NCBI RefSeq assembly: GCF_001509405.1
Contig: NZ_CP011502.1
Coordinates: 1 to 64,000, forward strand
Direction: 5' to 3'
Origin: Aeromicrobium erythreum
GTDB lineage: Bacteria > Actinomycetota > Actinomycetes > Propionibacteriales > Nocardioidaceae
Length of the DNA: 64,000 bases
Numbering within the stretch: position 1 is the first letter of the stretch; each line of letters starts with the position of its first letter. Made by a program: the position numbers and the translations under genes. Below the pieces are notes generated by a model. It made no database searches and had not been told where the DNA came from. It worked only from the letters and a program-made list of their open reading frames with translations. This document shows, one piece after another, positions 1-13,634 of this stretch.

Positions 1-18
1 CGTCGCCGCTCTGCGCCT

Positions 19-81
19 TTTTCCACAGCGCAGGACCAGCGGGTAGCTGGATGCACACCGTGTGGACAACTCTGTGGACCA
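19..81. promoter_or_regulatory. DnaA-box cluster upstream of dnaA
   Basis: TTTTCCACA is at 19-27. TGTGGACAA, the exact reverse complement of the actinobacterial DnaA box TTGTCCACA, is at 61-69. A weaker TGTGGACCA follows at 73-81. The boxes lie directly in front of the dnaA start and could serve origin function or DnaA autorepression. The window edge hides whatever lies further upstream (rpmH in many actinobacteria). Confidence 0.7.
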
Positions 82-103
82 CGCGACCCCTCGGGAGACC
101 TGC

Positions 104-1651
104 ATGACCGACGCCTCAGGGCAGACCTCGGACGACGTCGAGCTCTCCACGGCGTGGGACCACGCCGTCTCGACCCTGTCGAACGGCGCCCGCGTCTGGG
201 TCTACAGCGCCGAGCCGATCAGCCGGCACCCGGGGATCTTCATCGTCGGCGTGCCCGACGACCTGAGCCGTGCGCAGCTGGAGTCGCGCGTCCGCCCTGC
301 CCTGGAGCACGCGCTGTCGTCGCACCTCGGCGAGCAGGTCCGCCTCGTCGTCACCATCGAGCCGTCGCTCGCCGACCGCTCGCGGGACCGCCCGTCGTCC
401 GCGACGCCGCAGGCCGACGACCGCCCGCACCCTGCAGGACCGCAGAACACGGCACCGCAGGGGCCAGGACCCCAGAATGACGACAAGTCGACACATCCAC
501 TTTCCGTGGTGCCCCCGGCGCCCGAGGAGGAGGGTGACGACATCGACGTCGACGAGTTCGTCCCGAGCTGGGCCCAGGAGCCCGACCCCGTGCAGCGTCG
601 GACCAGCGCCCACGAAGCCAGGCTCAACGCGCGGTACCTGTTCGAGAACTTCGTCATCGGCTCGTCGAACCGCTTCGCCCACGCCGCCGCGGTCGCGGCC
701 GCCGAGGCGCCCGGCAAGGCGTACAACCCGCTGGTCATCCACGGCGACTCCGGACTCGGCAAGACGCACCTGCTGCACGCCATCGGCCACTACGTCCTGA
801 ACCTCTACCCCTCCTCGCGCGTGCGCTACGTCAACAGCGAGGAGTTCACGAACGACGTCATCAACGCCATCCGTGAGAACCGCACCGCCGCGCTGCGACA
901 GAAGTACCGCGAGATCGACGTGCTGCTTGTCGACGACATCCAGTTCCTCGAGAACAAGGAGTCGACGCAGACGGAGTTCTTCCACACGTTCAACGCGCTG
1001 CACAACGCCAACAAGCAGATCGTCATGACGTCGGACCGGCCCCCGAAGAACCTGCGCACGCTCGAGGAGCGGCTGCGCAACCGGTTCGAGTGGGGCCTGC
1101 AGACCGAGATGCTGCCGCCGGACCTCGAGACCCGCATCGCCATCCTGCGCAAGAAGGCCGCGATCGAGAAGCTCACCGCACCGGCCGACGTGCTCGAGTT
1201 CATCGCGAGCAAGGTGCAGACCAACATCCGTGAGCTCGAGGGTGCGCTCATCCGCGCCACGGCGTTCGCGAACCTGCAGGGCGCGACCGTCGACCTCCAG
1301 CTGGCGCAGATCGTGCTGAAGGACCTCGTCGCCGAGGGCGAGGAGCCGGAGATCACGGCCGGCGTCATCCTGGCGCAGACCGCCGCCTACTCCGAGTTCA
1401 CCATCGAGGAGCTGTGCGGCACGAACCGCAGCCGCGACCTCGTCCTCGCCCGCCAGATCGCGATGTACCTGTGCCGCGAGCTGACCGACATGTCGCTGCC
1501 CAAGATCGGCGCCGACTTCGGCGGACGCGACCACACCACGGTCATGCACGCCGACCGCAAGATCCGCAAGCTCATGGCCGAGAAGCACGCCGTCTACAAC
1601 CAGGTCACGGAGCTGACGAACCGCATCAAGCAGCAGGCCCGTCAGAACTGA
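104..1651 (+). CDS. dnaA: Chromosomal replication initiator protein DnaA
   Basis: DnaA is an AAA+ ATPase that binds DnaA boxes at oriC, melts the duplex and helps load the helicase. From the ATG at 104 the protein has 515 residues: an N-terminal helicase-interaction domain, a Pro-rich linker (about residues 85-165), a Walker A GDSGLGKT at about 214-221, a Walker B LLVDDIQ near 275, and the C-terminal box-binding signature [14 protein letters not shown] near 475. A GTG at 62 is in frame, but it lies within a DnaA box and has no ribosome site. The ATG at 104 has GGGAG about eight bases upstream and gives the usual N-terminus. Codons near 490-505 (ACA CAT CCA CTT) are A/T-ending, unlike the rest of the gene. 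Confidence 0.98.
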   Translation: MTDASGQTSDDVELSTAWDHAVSTLSNGARVWVYSAEPISRHPGIFIVGVPDDLSRAQLESRVRPALEHALSSHLGEQVRLVVTIEPSLADRSRDRPSSATPQADDRPHPAGPQNTAPQGPGPQNDDKSTHPLSVVPPAPEEEGDDIDVDEFVPSWAQEPDPVQRRTSAHEARLNARYLFENFVIGSSNRFAHAAAVAAAEAPGKAYNPLVIHGDSGLGKTHLLHAIGHYVLNLYPSSRVRYVNSEEFTNDVINAIRENRTAALRQKYREIDVLLVDDIQFLENKESTQTEFFHTFNALHNANKQIVMTSDRPPKNLRTLEERLRNRFEWGLQTEMLPPDLETRIAILRKKAAIEKLTAPADVLEFIASKVQTNIRELEGALIRATAFANLQGATVDLQLAQIVLKDLVAEGEEPEITAGVILAQTAAYSEFTIEELCGTNRSRDLVLARQIAMYLCRELTDMSLPKIGADFGGRDHTTVMHADRKIRKLMAEKHAVYNQVTELTNRIKQQARQN

Positions 1652-1679
1652 CCCCCGCGCGGCACCTGCCGCCGCCACC

Positions 1680-1706
1680 AGGCCGACGTCCGAGGGACGT
1701 CGGCCT
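1680..1706 (+). terminator. Hairpin terminator after dnaA
   Basis: AGGCCGACGTC (1680-1690) pairs perfectly with GACGTCGGCCT (1696-1706) across a five-base loop, 28 bases after the dnaA stop. No T-tract follows, which is common for hairpin terminators in high-GC actinobacteria. Confidence 0.7.
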
Positions 1707-1751
1707 CGTCGCGTGGTGCCCGCGGGCTTCATGCACACCTGGGGACGACAC

Positions 1752-2001
1752 TGTGGGAAAGTCTCGACCTCAGGTGGACAGACGCGACCGACGTGTGAAC
1801 GAGGTGTGAACGACGCACGGACGTGCACAGCCGCCTGGGGTGCGTCCACGACACGCCCACACCGTCGTCCACGGGCCGACACGCCGCCTGACCTGGGCCG
1901 ACGCCGGTTGTCCACGGGATCCACACCGCCTACGACGACGACGAGGGAGTTACATGTCCGGATCCCCCGCAAGAGTGACGGGACGGCCTGGGTGTGGACG
2001 A
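1752..2001. other. oriC: Putative chromosomal origin oriC (dnaA-dnaN spacer)
   Basis: The 451-bp non-coding spacer between dnaA and dnaN carries scattered DnaA-box-like 9-mers on both strands: TGTGGGAAA at 1752-1760, TGTGAACGA at 1794-1802 and 1805-1813, GCGTCCACG at 1842-1850, TCGTCCACG at 1865-1873, TTGTCCACG at 1908-1916, and TGTGGACGA at 1993-2001. Most differ from TTGTCCACA by one or two bases. Actinobacterial origins usually occupy this spacer. I see no clear AT-rich unwinding element. The boxes upstream of dnaA may belong to the same origin. Confidence 0.75.
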
Positions 2002-2102
2002 GCAGGACGACGTCCTCAGGACGCCTCGCCCGACCTACGCTTCACACCGTGTCCGTGGCAGGATGCAGTCCTAGTCTTCTCATGCCCGAAAGGCCTCGAT
2101 TC

Positions 2103-3245
2103 GTGAGATTCCGCATCGATCGCGACACGTTCGCCGACGCCGTGGCGTGGACCGCACGCAGCCTGCCCACCCGGCCGAGCGTGCCCGTCCTCGCCGGGCT
2201 CCTCATCGAGACCGCCGGCGACGGCCTGACGCTGTCCGGGTTCGACTACGAGACCTCCACCCGCGCGACGCTGCCGGCCGAGGTCGCCGACGACGGCCGA
2301 GCCCTCGTGTCGGGCCGCCTGCTGTCGGAGATCGTCAAGTCGCTGCCGTCGAAGCCGATCGACGTCAGCCTCGACGGCACCAAGGTCCAGGTCTCGTGCG
2401 GGAGCGCGCGGTTCAGCCTGTCCACGATGCCCGTGGAGGAGTACCCGCAGCTGCCGCAGATGCCGACGTCGTCGGGCACGATCAAGGCGGACGAGTTCGC
2501 CACGGCCGTCGCGCAGGCGAGCGCTGCCGCCGGCCGCGACGAGATGCTGCCGCTGCTCACCGGCGTCCGGCTCGAGATCGACGGCTCGACGATCTCGCTC
2601 ATGGCCACCGACCGCTTCCGCGCCAGCCTGCGCGAGCTGCAGTGGTCGCCCGAGGCCAGCGACGCCTCCGGCCACGCGCTCGTGCCCGCACGCGTGCTCG
2701 GCGAGACGGCGCGCTCCCTGGTCTCCGGCTCCGACATCACCATCGCGATCTCCTCCGGCGAGACCGGTGACGGTCTCATCGGCTTCGAGGGCACGGTCGG
2801 CAACGGCACCCGTCGCACCACGACCCGCCTGCTCGAGGGCGACTTCCCGCGGGTGCGCCAGCTCTTCCAGGCGCAGTCCGAGACCGTCGCGCACGTGCGC
2901 ACGTCCGACCTGGTCGACGCCGTCAAGCGCGTCTCGCTCGTCGCCGAGCGCAACACGCCCGTCCGCCTGACGTTCTCCGACGGCCAGGTGCTGCTCGAGG
3001 CCGGCAGCGGCGACGACGCGCAGGCGTCGGAGTCGATCGAGGCCACGATCGACGGGGCCGACATCTCGATCGGCTTCAACCCCGGCTACCTGCTCGAGGG
3101 TCTCGGCGTCATGTCCGACCCCGTCGTGCACCTCGCGTTCACCCAGCACACCAAGCCGGCCGCCATCTCCGGCGTCCGCGAGATCGGTGACGCGCCCGAC
3201 GGCGCGTTCCGCTACCTGATCATGCCGGTGCGGCTCCAGGGCTGA
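2103..3245 (+). CDS. dnaN: DNA polymerase III beta sliding clamp
   Basis: The beta clamp encircles DNA and tethers the replicative polymerase; it also binds DnaA regulators and repair polymerases. From GTG 2103 the product has 380 residues in three clamp folds and begins RFRIDRDTFADAVAWTARSL, the family N-terminus. It ends near MPVRLQG, the usual C-terminal element. The reading frame stays open upstream to 1713, but that stretch is origin DNA. GAAAGG at 2088-2093, nine bases before GTG 2103, supports the start. An in-frame ATG at 2082 is the alternative. Confidence 0.97.
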   Translation: MRFRIDRDTFADAVAWTARSLPTRPSVPVLAGLLIETAGDGLTLSGFDYETSTRATLPAEVADDGRALVSGRLLSEIVKSLPSKPIDVSLDGTKVQVSCGSARFSLSTMPVEEYPQLPQMPTSSGTIKADEFATAVAQASAAAGRDEMLPLLTGVRLEIDGSTISLMATDRFRASLRELQWSPEASDASGHALVPARVLGETARSLVSGSDITIAISSGETGDGLIGFEGTVGNGTRRTTTRLLEGDFPRVRQLFQAQSETVAHVRTSDLVDAVKRVSLVAERNTPVRLTFSDGQVLLEAGSGDDAQASESIEATIDGADISIGFNPGYLLEGLGVMSDPVVHLAFTQHTKPAAISGVREIGDAPDGAFRYLIMPVRLQG

Positions 3246-3290
3246 CCCGCCCGCCGCACCGCACCAACGTCGTCACCTGGAGGGACCTCC

Positions 3291-4211
3291 ATGCATCTCG
3301 GACTCGTCGGACTCGGCAAGATGGGCGGCAACATGCGCACCCGTCTGCGCAGCGGCGGCATCACCGTCACCGGCTACGACCGCAACCCCGACGTCACCGA
3401 CGTCGACTCGCTGCAGGCTCTCGTCGAGGAGCTGCCCTCGCCCAAGGTCGTGTGGGTGATGGTGCCCGCGGGCGACATCACCCGTGCCACGGTCGAGGAC
3501 CTCCTCGAGCTGCTCGGCGAGGGCGACGTGATCGTCGACGGCGGCAATTCCCGCTGGACCGACGACGAGAAGCACGCGGCCCTGGCCGCCGAGAAGGGCA
3601 TCGGCTTCGTCGACTGCGGCGTGAGTGGTGGCGTCTGGGGCCTGGAGAACGGCTACGCGCTGATGGCCGGTGGCGACGCCCACGACATCGCGAAGGTCCA
3701 GCCGGTCTTCGACGTCCTCAAGCCCGAGGGCGAGTCGGGGTTCGTGCACGCCGGTCGGGTGGGCGCGGGCCACTTCTCCAAGATGGTCCACAACGGCATC
3801 GAGTACGCGATGATGCAGGCCTACGCCGAGGGCTTCGAGCTGCTCGAGAAGGCCGAGCTCGTCGAGAACGTCACCGACGTCTTCGACTCCTGGCGGGTCG
3901 GCACCGTCGTCCGCTCGTGGCTGCTCGACCTGCTCGTCAAGGCGCTCCAGGACGATCCCGGTCTCTCGAAGATCCGCGGCTACGCCGAGGACTCCGGCGA
4001 AGGTCGCTGGACCGTCGAGGCCGCGATCGACCACGCCGTCCCGGCGCCGACGATCGCAGCGTCGCTGTTCGCGCGGTTCGTCTCGCGCCAGGACGAGTCG
4101 CCCGCCATGCAGGCGGTCGCGGCGATGCGTCAGCAGTTCGGCGGGCACGCCGTGCAGGCGGCCGAGGAGACCGGGCACTCGCCGGCCGACCTCGACGCCG
4201 ACCCCTCCTGA
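3291..4211 (+). CDS. gnd: 6-phosphogluconate dehydrogenase, decarboxylating (short form)
   Basis: Converts 6-phosphogluconate to ribulose-5-phosphate and CO2 in the oxidative pentose phosphate pathway. The 306 residues match the short, GntZ-like class rather than the 470-residue E. coli form. The Rossmann motif GLVGLGKMGGNM is at residues 4-15, VDGGNS near 84 and the substrate motif GAGHFSKMVHNGIEYA near 160. Short-class enzymes are often NAD-preferring; that is family knowledge, not read from this sequence. GGAGGG lies just before ATG 3291. The gene sits between dnaN and recF, four bases from recF, a placement seen in several high-GC actinobacteria. Confidence 0.93.
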   Translation: MHLGLVGLGKMGGNMRTRLRSGGITVTGYDRNPDVTDVDSLQALVEELPSPKVVWVMVPAGDITRATVEDLLELLGEGDVIVDGGNSRWTDDEKHAALAAEKGIGFVDCGVSGGVWGLENGYALMAGGDAHDIAKVQPVFDVLKPEGESGFVHAGRVGAGHFSKMVHNGIEYAMMQAYAEGFELLEKAELVENVTDVFDSWRVGTVVRSWLLDLLVKALQDDPGLSKIRGYAEDSGEGRWTVEAAIDHAVPAPTIAASLFARFVSRQDESPAMQAVAAMRQQFGGHAVQAAEETGHSPADLDADPS

Positions 4212-4214
4212 CGG

Positions 4215-5348
4215 ATGCGCGTCGCCCGTCTCTCGCTGCACGACTTCCGGTCCTACCCCGAGGTCGAGATCGTGCTGGAGCCCGGGCCGTCCGCGTTCGT
4301 CGGGGCGAACGGCCAGGGCAAGACGAACCTGGTCGAGGCCATCGACTACCTGTCCCGGCTCGACTCGCACCGCGTCTCCTCCGACACCCCGCTCGTGCGG
4401 GCGGGTGCGGAGCGCGCGGTCGTGCGGGCCGAGGTCGTGCGGGGTGATCGCACGGCGCTGCTCGAGCTCGAGATCACGCCGGGCCGGGCCAACCGCGCCC
4501 GGGTGAACCGGGCCGCGCTGCCGCGCGCCCGCGACCTGGTCGGGGTGCTGCGCACGGTGACCTTCTCGCCCGAGGACCTCGCGCTCGTCAAGGGCGACCC
4601 GTCGGACCGTCGGCGCTTCCTCGACGGTCTGCTCGTGTTGCGGACACCGCGGCTCGCGGGCGTCAAGGCCGACTACGAGCGCGTGCTGCGACAGCGCAAC
4701 ACGCTGCTGAAGTCGGCGCGCTCCGGTAGGTACACAAACCGACAAGTAGATTTGTCGACTCTCGACATCTGGGACGACAAGCTCGCCACGTTGGGCGGGG
4801 AGATCGTCGCCGCCCGCATCGCGTTGCTGCACGACCTCGCCCCGTTCCTCGTCGAGTCCTACCGGACGGTCGCCACGCGCGCCGCCCCGGACCGTCGCGA
4901 CGTGACCGCCACCTACCGGGGCTCGGTCGTCAGCGACGACGAGAGCCCGGCCGGGGTGCGGGAGGCCCTGCTCGCCGGGATCGAGGAGCGGCGGCGCGAC
5001 GAGCTCGACCGGGCGGTCACGCTGGTCGGGCCGCACCGCGACGAGGTGGAGCTGGTCATCGGCGACCTTCCCGCGAAGGGGTACGCCAGCCACGGCGAGT
5101 CGTGGTCGCTGGCCCTCGCGCTGCGTCTCGCGTCGTTCACCCTCCTGCGCGACGACGACGGCGACGACCCGGTGCTGATCCTCGACGACGTCTTCGCCGA
5201 GCTCGACGAGGGTCGCCGCGAGCAGCTCGCCGAGCTCGTGGGCGACGCCGAGCAGGTGCTCGTCACGGCGGCCGTCGCCGACGACGTGCCCGCTGCGCTC
5301 GCCGGCCACCGCTTCGACGTGCACGCCGGCAAGGTCACGGAGGCCTGA
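4215..5348 (+). CDS. recF: DNA replication and repair protein RecF
   Basis: RecF is an SMC-like ABC ATPase that acts with RecO and RecR to load RecA at gaps. Of 377 residues, Walker [10 protein letters not shown] is at 30-38 and Walker [12 protein letters not shown] near 319-329. The ATG at 4215 follows the gnd stop by three bases. The stop overlaps no base of the next gene but lies one base from its GTG, so the genes are probably co-transcribed. Codons about 171-183 (4726-4764) are a run of rare A/T-ending codons containing an inverted repeat; see findings. Confidence 0.96.
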   Translation: MRVARLSLHDFRSYPEVEIVLEPGPSAFVGANGQGKTNLVEAIDYLSRLDSHRVSSDTPLVRAGAERAVVRAEVVRGDRTALLELEITPGRANRARVNRAALPRARDLVGVLRTVTFSPEDLALVKGDPSDRRRFLDGLLVLRTPRLAGVKADYERVLRQRNTLLKSARSGRYTNRQVDLSTLDIWDDKLATLGGEIVAARIALLHDLAPFLVESYRTVATRAAPDRRDVTATYRGSVVSDDESPAGVREALLAGIEERRRDELDRAVTLVGPHRDEVELVIGDLPAKGYASHGESWSLALALRLASFTLLRDDDGDDPVLILDDVFAELDEGRREQLAELVGDAEQVLVTAAVADDVPAALAGHRFDVHAGKVTEA

Positions 5349-5349
5349 G

Positions 5350-5868
5350 GTGTCCGGCACCCCACCCGACGACGACGGCACCGAGCCGCCCGGCTCCGAC
5401 GACCCACTCGGCCTGGCCCGCGAGATCGCCGACAGCTACCGCGGGACGGGCGCACCGCTGCGTCCCCGTCGTCGACGTACCGACGGCTCCACCCCCCGCC
5501 GGCGCAAGAGTCGGGAGGACCCGACCACCGTCGCCGACGCCCTCGGTGCACTCGTGCGCCAGCAGGGTTGGGACGACCGGCTGTCGGCGCAGCGCGTGTT
5601 CACCGACTGGTCCTCCATCGTCGGCCCCGAGGTCGCCCGACACTCGACCGTCGACGGGTACGAGGACGCGGTCCTGCACGTGACCACTGACTCGACGGCC
5701 TGGGCCACCCAGCTCCGCCTGCTCGCCCCTCGCCTCGTCGCCCGCCTCAACGAGGAGCTCGGCGACGGCGCCGTCCTCCGCATCGACGTCCGCGGCCCCC
5801 AAGCCCCCTCCTGGAAGCGCGGCCCCCGGTCGGTCAAGGGTCGCGGGCCGCGGGACACGTACGGCTGA
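5350..5868 (+). CDS. DUF721 (DciA-like) protein
   Basis: A 172-residue protein of the DUF721 family. Members replace DnaC as helicase loaders or operators in many bacteria (DciA) and sit beside recF/gyrB in actinobacteria. The first 60 residues are acidic then Arg-rich and look disordered. The conserved globular part starts around VADALGALVRQQGWDD and runs to about residue 145, followed by a basic tail. The start is GTG 5350, one base after the recF stop. A role in replication is inferred from family and place. Confidence 0.85.
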   Translation: MSGTPPDDDGTEPPGSDDPLGLAREIADSYRGTGAPLRPRRRRTDGSTPRRRKSREDPTTVADALGALVRQQGWDDRLSAQRVFTDWSSIVGPEVARHSTVDGYEDAVLHVTTDSTAWATQLRLLAPRLVARLNEELGDGAVLRIDVRGPQAPSWKRGPRSVKGRGPRDTYG

Positions 5869-5884
5869 TCGCCGGGCTTGGGCT

Positions 5885-6497
5885 GCTGGTGCGCTGCTGA
5901 TGGGGGCCTCTTCTAGCTGGTGCGCTGCCGCAGGAGGTCTCGACCCGCTGGTGCGCTGTCTCGGCCTTCGCTGTATCTGGTCTCCGAAAGGGCCTCGACC
6001 GGGCGGCGGGCGGGCGCGCTGGTCTGGGGTCTCGGGCTGCGGGTTGGTGCTGGGGTGGACGCAAGCTTCTGCGTTCGTGTGCGGGGGGACAAGGATTCTG
6101 CGTTGCCTACGGGATCCCGTCGTGAACGCAGAAGCGTTCGGACTCGGGCGCGCGAACGCAGAGACTTTCGCGCCGACAGCCCGCTATCGGTGGATTCTCA
6201 ACCGCAGAAGCGCTCTTGCGGTTGCAGATCCACCGATAGGACGCGCAAACGCAGAATCGTGGCCCGAGAACGCAGAAACGAAGAAGCGTGCGTCACCCAC
6301 GGGGCTCAAGCCAGACCCCGAGACCCGAAACCGTGGTCGGGCCCGCTGCCGGTCGAGGCCCTCTCGGAGACCACCGCCAGCACCAGCCGAGGCAGCGCAC
6401 CAGCAGGTCACGACCCCCTGCGGCAGCGCACCACCAAGGTCACGACCCCCTGCGGCAGCGCGCCAGCAAGGTCACGACCCCCGCAGGCAGCGCACGA
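5885..6497. repeat. Large imperfect inverted repeat filling the DUF721-PAP2 gap
   Basis: This 656-bp gap between two convergent genes (5869-6524) holds no convincing gene. Its left arm (about 5916-6106) is the imperfect reverse complement of its right arm (about 6246-6433), with the symmetry centre near 6175. Matching landmarks include GCTGGTGCGCTG at 5947-5958 against CAGCGCACCAGC at 6393-6404, GGTCTCCGAAAGGGCCTCGA near 5980 against its counterpart near 6350-6370, and TTCTGCGTT at 6067 and 6096 against AACGCAGAA at 6269 and 6248. The middle holds four hairpins: ACGGGATCCCGT at 6109-6120, GAACGC-agaa-GCGTTC at 6124-6139, GCGCGAA/TTCGCGC at 6150-6173, and the large one at 6184-6239. Open frames crossing it change with strand and carry no recognisable motif. 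Confidence 0.85.
6184..6239. repeat. 56-nt nested hairpin
   Basis: CTATCGGTGGAT (6184-6195) pairs perfectly with ATCCACCGATAG (6228-6239). Inside a 3x3 internal loop, CAACCGCA (6199-6206) pairs with TGCGGTTG (6217-6224), leaving a ten-base loop that contains AGCGCT. Twenty paired positions in 56 bases is well beyond chance. It lies within the larger inverted repeat described separately. Confidence 0.85.
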
Positions 6498-6503
6498 GCC
6501 CCC
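6391..6503. repeat. 31-32 bp direct repeats, 3.5 copies
   Basis: Units beginning GGCAGCGCACCAGCAGGTCA start at 6391, 6422 and 6454, with a partial fourth at 6486. Units are 31, 32 and 32 bp with no unique spacers. The reverse complement of the unit core, GCTGGTGCGCTG, occurs at 5885, 5916 and 5947 in the left arm, so the tandem array itself is mirrored across the gap. Confidence 0.85.
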
Positions 6504-6524
6504 AGCGAGGGCGCGACCCGACCC

Positions 6525-9618
<3,094 letters not shown>

Positions 9619-9673
9619 GCCGTCCGGCCGCCAGCCCGCTCCCGCGACGCCTTCCTGAAACGAGAACCGACAC

Positions 9674-12288
<2,615 letters not shown>

Positions 12289-12292
<4 letters not shown>

Positions 12293-13134
12293 GCGACCAG
12301 CAGAAGCCTCAGGACCGGGCACCCAGCTCGGGCGCCGGTGACGCCGCGCGGACGCAGCAGATCCCGCGCCTCGACCGTGACGGCAAGCCCGTCGGCGGCG
12401 GCAAGGACGCAACGCAGGGCGGCGCGAACCGCCGTCCTGCCGGTCCGGCCCGCCCCGCCTCGGGGCGTGGTCGTCCGACCGGCTCGACGTCCGGGAGCGG
12501 CTCGGCCGCGAAGCCTGCGGCGTCCAAGCCCTCCACCGACGGCCCGAGCACAGCGAAGAAGGCTGCGCCGAGCCCGGCCGGCCGCCCCGACCCGGCCAAG
12601 AAGTCCGCTCCCGCCAAGAAGGGCGCGGCTGCGCGCGAGAAGACCCCGACGGCTGCCGACTACGCCGGCACCACGTCGCAGTCGCCCGACAGCACCGCGG
12701 TCATCCCTGCCGTCAAGGACGAGCCGAAGGCTCCGGCCGCCTCGGCCTCGCCGGCAGCGGCGTCGGCGTCCGGTCGTCAGGCACGGCTGCGGCTGACGCA
12801 CGTCGAGCCGTGGTCGGTCACCCGTCTGGCGTTCGTCGTCTCGGTCGCCCTCATGATCGTCTCGGTCGTCGCGGTCACCATCTTCTGGGTGGTCCTCGAT
12901 CTCACCGGCATCTGGGACCAGCTGAACGGCACGGTCTCCAACGTGCTGTCCGACAGCGCCGGCAGCTTCGACCTCACCGACTACCTCGGCCTGGGTCGCC
13001 TGGTCGGCCTCACCCTGATCTTCAGTGCGGTCAACGTCGTGCTGATGACGGCGATCGCCACGATCGCCGCGCACCTGTACAACCTCGCCGCCCAGCTGCT
13101 GGGCGGCATCGAGGTGACGTTCACGGATCACTGA
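12289..13134 (+). CDS. DUF3566 membrane protein
   Basis: A 281-residue protein of the DUF3566 family found next to gyrA across actinobacteria (the Rv0007 position in M. tuberculosis). Residues 1-165 are Pro/Ala/Lys/Ser-rich and probably disordered and cytosolic. Two membrane helices follow at about 180-205 and 235-265, separated by a short external loop. Its GTG overlaps the gyrA stop, which implies translational coupling. Function is not established; a cell-envelope or division role is suggested for relatives, but nothing in this sequence proves it. Confidence 0.85.
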
Positions 13135-13207
13135 TCCGCGAACTGCGGCGGTGCTGCCCCCGGTTCGCCCGCTCACCGGGGCGTGGGGTAGAGTTCATCG
13201 CTGTTGC

Positions 13208-13282
13208 GGGCCTATAGCTCAGCTCGGTTAGAGCGCTTCCCTGATAAGGAAGAGGTCGCTGGTTCAAGTCCAGCTAGGCCCA
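13208..13282 (+). tRNA. ileT: tRNA-Ile (GAT)
   Basis: Complete cloverleaf: acceptor GGGCCTA/TAGGCCC, D stem GCTC/GAGC, anticodon stem CTTCC/GGAAG with loop CTGATAA (anticodon GAT at 13243-13245), T arm GCTGG-TTCAAGT-CCAGC, discriminator A at 13282. CCA is encoded at 13283-13285. Confidence 0.97.
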
Positions 13283-13308
13283 CCACCGGACGCCCGAGGA
13301 GGACGGCG

Positions 13309-13428
13309 ATGAAGAAGCTTCTCGCGGTCGTCCTCGCCGCGCTCGGGGTGCTGTGGGCCGTGGCTCGTCGCGACGACGGGACCGCCGCCACCCGCACCAC
13401 CTGGGAGCAGGCCACCGACTCGGTCTGA
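13309..13428 (+). CDS. DLW-39 family small protein
   Basis: A 39-residue protein starting MKKLLAVVLAALGVLW, with one hydrophobic helix, a short charged linker and the tail WEQATDSV. Length, sequence pattern and location between tRNA-Ile and tRNA-Ala match the DLW-39 family of actinobacteria. GAGGAGG at 13296-13302 supports the ATG at 13309. Function is unknown; it is probably a single-pass membrane protein. Confidence 0.85.
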   Translation: MKKLLAVVLAALGVLWAVARRDDGTAATRTTWEQATDSV

Positions 13429-13436
13429 TCCCGCGA

Positions 13437-13509
13437 GGGGCTGTGGCGCAATTGGTAGCGCACCTGCTTTGCAAGCAGGGGGTTAGGGGTTCGAGTCCCC
13501 TCAGCTCCA
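13437..13509 (+). tRNA. alaT: tRNA-Ala (TGC)
   Basis: Acceptor GGGGCTG/CAGCTCC (one G-T pair), anticodon stem CCTGC/GCAGG with loop TTTGCAA (anticodon TGC at 13470-13472), T arm AGGGG-TTCGAGT-CCCCT, discriminator A at 13509. CCA is not encoded. The tRNA sits at the edge of a lower-GC pocket. Confidence 0.97.
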
Positions 13510-13634
13510 CTCTCCCTAGAGGAGTAGGTCACTCGATCCGCTAGGTGTAGTCCGGAGCGTTCATCCCGTGAACTGTGATTCGTCCCGCGGCGCGGCTGCA
13601 CGAAGATTCTTCGCGGCGATGAGAACCTGAATCG

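Noticed and set aside
6391-6503. Possible CRISPR array (about 32-bp repeats)
   Set aside because: Units are directly adjacent with no spacers and no cas genes are present.
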